DNA from: an uncultured Ruminococcus sp.
GTDB lineage: Bacteria > Bacillota > Clostridia > Oscillospirales > Ruminococcaceae
Length of the DNA stretch: 9,650 nucleotides
Assembly (NCBI GenBank): GCA_945867875.1
Contig: CAMBJF010000080.1
Coordinates: 1 to 9,650, forward strand
Direction: 5' to 3'
The translations under genes and the position numbers were made by a program. Shown one piece after another: positions 6,852 to 9,650 of this stretch. The stretch's first letter is position 1. Each line of letters starts with the position of its first letter. A model generated the notes under the pieces. That model was not told the DNA's origin and searched no databases. It saw only the letters and a list, made by a program, of their open reading frames with translations.

Positions 6852-9044
6852 ATGATAAATAAAACCGAAACGGTATATACCATCGACTCACTTATCCAGA
6901 AAATTCTTGATGATGAAAAGCAGTATGACCTTAGCAAGATAATCTCCGCCTATGAGCTTGCGGCAAAGGCTCACGCAAATCAGGTGCGCTCCTCTGGAGA
7001 GCCGTACATCACCCACCCCGTGGCGGTGGCGTATATCCTCCTTGAGCTTGGAATGGACACCGATACCATATGCGCCGCTCTGCTACACGATGTTGTTGAG
7101 GACACGGACGTTACTCTTGAAGAATTAAAAAAGCTTTTCGGTCAGGACGTGGCAATGCTGGTGGACGGCGTTACAAAGCTGGGAAAAATTCCCCTTTTCA
7201 CCAAGGAGGAACAGCAGGCTGAGAATGTCCGCAAAATTCTCCTTGCAATGAGTCAGGATATAAGAGTTATCATAATCAAGCTCTGCGACCGTCTCCACAA
7301 TATGAGGACGCTCCAGTACCGCCCTGCCTACAAGCAGAGAAACACGGCTCTTGAGACAATGAACATTTACGCTCCCATTGCTCACCGTCTCGGTATCAGA
7401 AAGATAAAGGACGAGATAGAGGACCTTTCTTTCCGCTACCTTGACCCATATGCATACGCAGAAATCGAGCAGAGCCTTAAAATAAGGAGCGATGAGCGTC
7501 AGGCGTTCATCAAGTCCATTGAGGAGCAGATAGCAAAGCGATTTACGGAAATGGGTCTCCCCGAACCTCAGATGTCGGGACGTGTAAAGTCAGTTTACGG
7601 CATTTACCGAAAGGCTTTTATCAAGGGCAAGGGCCTTGACGAGGTATATGACATTTACGCTGTGAGAATCATCGTTAACACCGTGAACGAGTGCTACAAT
7701 GCTCTCGGTATAATCCACGATATGTACCGCCCTATCCCCAACCGTTTCAAGGATTACATTGCAACGCCCAAGGCGAATATGTATCAGTCACTCCACACCA
7801 CCGTTATCGGCAGAGAGGGAATACCCTTTGAGGTGCAGATAAGAACGGTGGATATGAACTACACTGCCGAATACGGAATCGCCGCCCACTGGAAATACAA
7901 GGAGGGAATCAAGGGCAAGGACAAGCTTGAAAGCCGTCTTGCGTGGATTCGTCAGATAATTGAGGCACAGCAAGAAACGGACGATGTTGAGGAAATCGTC
8001 CGCACCATAAAGAGCGATCTTGCTCCCGAGGACATTTTTGCTTTCACCCCCAAGGGCGACATTATCACCCTCCCCGCAGGGGCTACCATAATCGACTTTG
8101 CCTACGCTATCCACACGGAAGTGGGCAACAAGATGAAGGGTGCAAAGGTGGACGGAAAGCTTGTTTCTCTTGATTATCAGCTCCAGACGGGCGAAATTGT
8201 TGAGATACTCACATCTCAGGCTCCAGATCACGGTCCCAACCGTGCTTGGCTTGACATATGCAAGACAAATGAGGCAAAGTCCAAGATACGCTCTTGGTTT
8301 AAGAAAGAGCGCCGTGAGGAGAATATTCAGAACGGCAAGGAGACTATCGAGCACGAGTTCAAGCGCTTTGGCATAAACATTCCCCCTGAGGATATGGCGA
8401 AATTCCTTGCGGACGATATGAAGCGCCATAACTGCGCCGAGCTTGACGATTTCTATGCCGCTGTGGGCTATGGCGGAATAATCCTTTCAAGGATAATGCC
8501 CCGTCTGAAGGACACCTATACAAAGATGAACGCTGCCGCTTCATCAAAGCCCGTTCCTTTCACACCGAAGAAGAGCAACACTGGCATTATCGTGGGCGGC
8601 GAGAGCAATATCGATGTGAAGCTTTCAAAGTGCTGCAAGCCTCTTCCCGGCGAGGATATTATCGGCTTTATCACCAAGGGTCACGGCGTTTCCGTTCACA
8701 GAAAGGACTGCCCCAAGTATATTGAAGCTATGGAAAAGGGCATTGAGACCGACCGCTGGGTGGAGGTCACATGGGCTGAGAACGCAAAGGAAAATGACAA
8801 TCCTATCTTCAAGGCGGCTATCGACGTGGTTTCCTATGACGGCATCACACTTCTGGCAAATGTTACCGCTGTCACCGCCGAAATGCGCATACCCGTTTCG
8901 GAAATGTCCACAAAGACGCTGAAAAACGGCAATGCAAACCTTATTATGACCTGCTCTATCGCAGGCGTGGGACAGCTTAATCAGCTTATCGGAAAGCTCC
9001 GCAAGATACCCGATGTTATCAGCGCTGAAAGAGTTATGAAGTAA
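6852..9044 (+). CDS. relA: Bifunctional (p)ppGpp synthetase/hydrolase (Rel, RelA/SpoT family)
   Basis: A 730-residue full-length long RSH protein that makes (p)ppGpp from ATP and GDP/GTP when starved ribosomes signal, and breaks it down otherwise. The hydrolase domain (~25-200) keeps its metal and catalytic residues: H55 in THP, H79-D80 in LLHDVVEDT, E83-D84, and D146 and N150 in CDRLHN. The synthetase domain (~240-350) has GRVKS (243-247), D267, RFKD at 298-301, Y311 and E327 in FEVQIRT. RFKD is the RXKD signature of bifunctional enzymes; monofunctional RelA has EXDD. TGS follows (~393-455, with H421 at the tRNA-contact position), then a helical region, a zinc-finger-like domain (C594-C595, H616, C620) and ACT (~651-730). 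Both activities should therefore be present. The ATG at 6852 follows AAAGGA (6834-6839) by 12 bases. A second AGGA touches the start too closely to be the main site. The amidohydrolase follows after 24 bases with no terminator, so they are probably cotranscribed. Confidence 0.96.
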   Translation: MINKTETVYTIDSLIQKILDDEKQYDLSKIISAYELAAKAHANQVRSSGEPYITHPVAVAYILLELGMDTDTICAALLHDVVEDTDVTLEELKKLFGQDVAMLVDGVTKLGKIPLFTKEEQQAENVRKILLAMSQDIRVIIIKLCDRLHNMRTLQYRPAYKQRNTALETMNIYAPIAHRLGIRKIKDEIEDLSFRYLDPYAYAEIEQSLKIRSDERQAFIKSIEEQIAKRFTEMGLPEPQMSGRVKSVYGIYRKAFIKGKGLDEVYDIYAVRIIVNTVNECYNALGIIHDMYRPIPNRFKDYIATPKANMYQSLHTTVIGREGIPFEVQIRTVDMNYTAEYGIAAHWKYKEGIKGKDKLESRLAWIRQIIEAQQETDDVEEIVRTIKSDLAPEDIFAFTPKGDIITLPAGATIIDFAYAIHTEVGNKMKGAKVDGKLVSLDYQLQTGEIVEILTSQAPDHGPNRAWLDICKTNEAKSKIRSWFKKERREENIQNGKETIEHEFKRFGINIPPEDMAKFLADDMKRHNCAELDDFYAAVGYGGIILSRIMPRLKDTYTKMNAAASSKPVPFTPKKSNTGIIVGGESNIDVKLSKCCKPLPGEDIIGFITKGHGVSVHRKDCPKYIEAMEKGIETDRWVEVTWAENAKENDNPIFKAAIDVVSYDGITLLANVTAVTAEMRIPVSEMSTKTLKNGNANLIMTCSIAGVGQLNQLIGKLRKIPDVISAERVMK

Positions 9045-9068
9045 TATTTTTGAAAAGGGGGGAGTGCT

Positions 9069-9650
9069 TTGAAGCTTCATCTGAAAAACGGAAGATACCT
9101 TGATGTCAATACAATGACCGTGAAAAGCGGCAGCATTTGCACTGAGGACGGGGCGTTCTCATATGTGGGCGAAAATGCTCCCGATGATAAGTATGACCGT
9201 GTTATCGATCTGAAAGGTGACCTTGTTATTCCGGGGCTGTGCAATGCGCACACCCATTCGCCAATGGTGTTCCTGCGCTCCTTTGCGGAAGACCTGCCCC
9301 TTGACAAATGGCTTACCAAAGCGGTTTTCCCCCACGAGGCAAAGCTCACTCCCGAGGATAATTACACGCTCACGAAGCTTGCGGTGGCGGAATATGTTTC
9401 AAACGGAACGACCTCTTGTTTTGATATGTACTATTTCCCCGAAGCTATGGCAAAAGCGTTCACGGAAACAGGCTTTCGCTGTACATTCTGCGGAGCGCTG
9501 AACAATTTCAGCGAAAGCCCCGAAAAGCTTGAAGAATATTATAATAAATTCAATTCCTATGACCCACTTATCTCCTACAAGCTGGGCTTTCACGCCGAAT
9601 ACACCACAAGTCTTAAACTGATGAAAGCCGTCGGGGAGCTGGCTCACAAG
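9069..9650 (+). CDS. Amidohydrolase, SAH/MTA deaminase-like (partial, runs off the right end)
   Basis: The first 194 residues of a metal-dependent amidohydrolase; the frame is open to the last base. The start is TTG 9069. An in-frame TGA at 9051 leaves no earlier choice, and a purine-rich site AAGGGGGGAG (9055-9064) sits just upstream. The protein begins MKLHLKNGRYLD, as family members do. A short beta-sandwich piece (~1-53) leads to VIPGLCNAHTHSP, whose H61 and H63 are the first two metal ligands. WL-x4-FPHE (81-90) and GTTSCFDMY (113-121) follow, then H175 in GFHAEYT, which aligns with the substrate-binding histidine of the Thermotoga SAH deaminase (TM0936). The other metal ligands (a His and an Asp) would be beyond the window. 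The best guess is deamination of S-adenosylhomocysteine, methylthioadenosine or adenosine. Chlorohydrolase, guanine deaminase or SsnA-like roles are possible. It is probably cotranscribed with rel. Confidence 0.85.
   Translation, partial: MKLHLKNGRYLDVNTMTVKSGSICTEDGAFSYVGENAPDDKYDRVIDLKGDLVIPGLCNAHTHSPMVFLRSFAEDLPLDKWLTKAVFPHEAKLTPEDNYTLTKLAVAEYVSNGTTSCFDMYYFPEAMAKAFTETGFRCTFCGALNNFSESPEKLEEYYNKFNSYDPLISYKLGFHAEYTTSLKLMKAVGELAHK

Noticed and set aside
7788..8429. 213-codon open frame on the - strand inside rel
   Set aside because: It lies fully within a gene whose every domain is recognisable, has no family motif, and is explained by the codon bias of rel read backwards.
8625..9080. 151-codon open frame on the - strand over the rel 3' end
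   Set aside because: It covers the conserved zinc-finger and ACT domains of rel and resembles no known protein.
1..9650. Mobile elements, prophage, CRISPR, defence genes, tRNA or rRNA
   Set aside because: No transposase or integrase, terminal inverted repeats, regular direct repeats or RNA gene was seen. Nearly all bases belong to recognisable housekeeping or signalling genes.

Overview
All six genes in this 9.65 kb window lie on the + strand and are closely packed. The window looks like ordinary chromosome from a low-to-mid-GC member of the Firmicutes (Clostridia). A Ruminococcus-like gut or rumen anaerobe is my best guess. The reasons are strong AAGGAG-type ribosome binding sites, sigma-A type promoters with TGn-TATAAT boxes, two TTG starts, a fused homocysteine methyltransferase/methylenetetrahydrofolate reductase of the YitJ type, and recJ next to a long bifunctional rel gene. 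The genus is an inference from style only. I saw no mobile element, phage gene, CRISPR array, tRNA or rRNA.

Layout. (1) 7-3730: a promoter at the left edge drives a membrane-anchored EAL-domain protein (probable cyclic-di-GMP phosphodiesterase with a degenerate GGDEF domain). Its stop codon overlaps by one base the start of the YitJ-like methionine/folate enzyme, so the two form a translationally linked pair. (2) 3782-4640: a short-chain dehydrogenase/reductase with a near-consensus promoter of its own and a strong intrinsic terminator, apparently a single-gene unit. (3) 4669-9650: a promoter, then recJ (single-strand DNA exonuclease), then rel ((p)ppGpp synthetase/hydrolase) with a probable second promoter in the 62-base gap, then 24 bases later a metal-dependent amidohydrolase of the SAH/MTA deaminase type that runs off the right end.

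How they may work together. Two genes make nucleotide second messengers or destroy them: the EAL protein acts on c-di-GMP and Rel on (p)ppGpp. Two could act on the methyl cycle: the YitJ-like enzyme would remethylate homocysteine, and the amidohydrolase would deaminate S-adenosylhomocysteine or methylthioadenosine. recJ next to rel is a known Firmicutes neighbourhood, but the apt gene (adenine phosphoribosyltransferase) that often sits between them is absent here. The main annotation refinements are the recJ start (TTG at 4738, because the longer reading frame would begin inside the promoter) and the partial amidohydrolase starting at TTG 9069. I do not see evidence for a wholly new system. 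The most interesting points are the c-di-GMP/methionine coupling and the altered recJ-rel neighbourhood.
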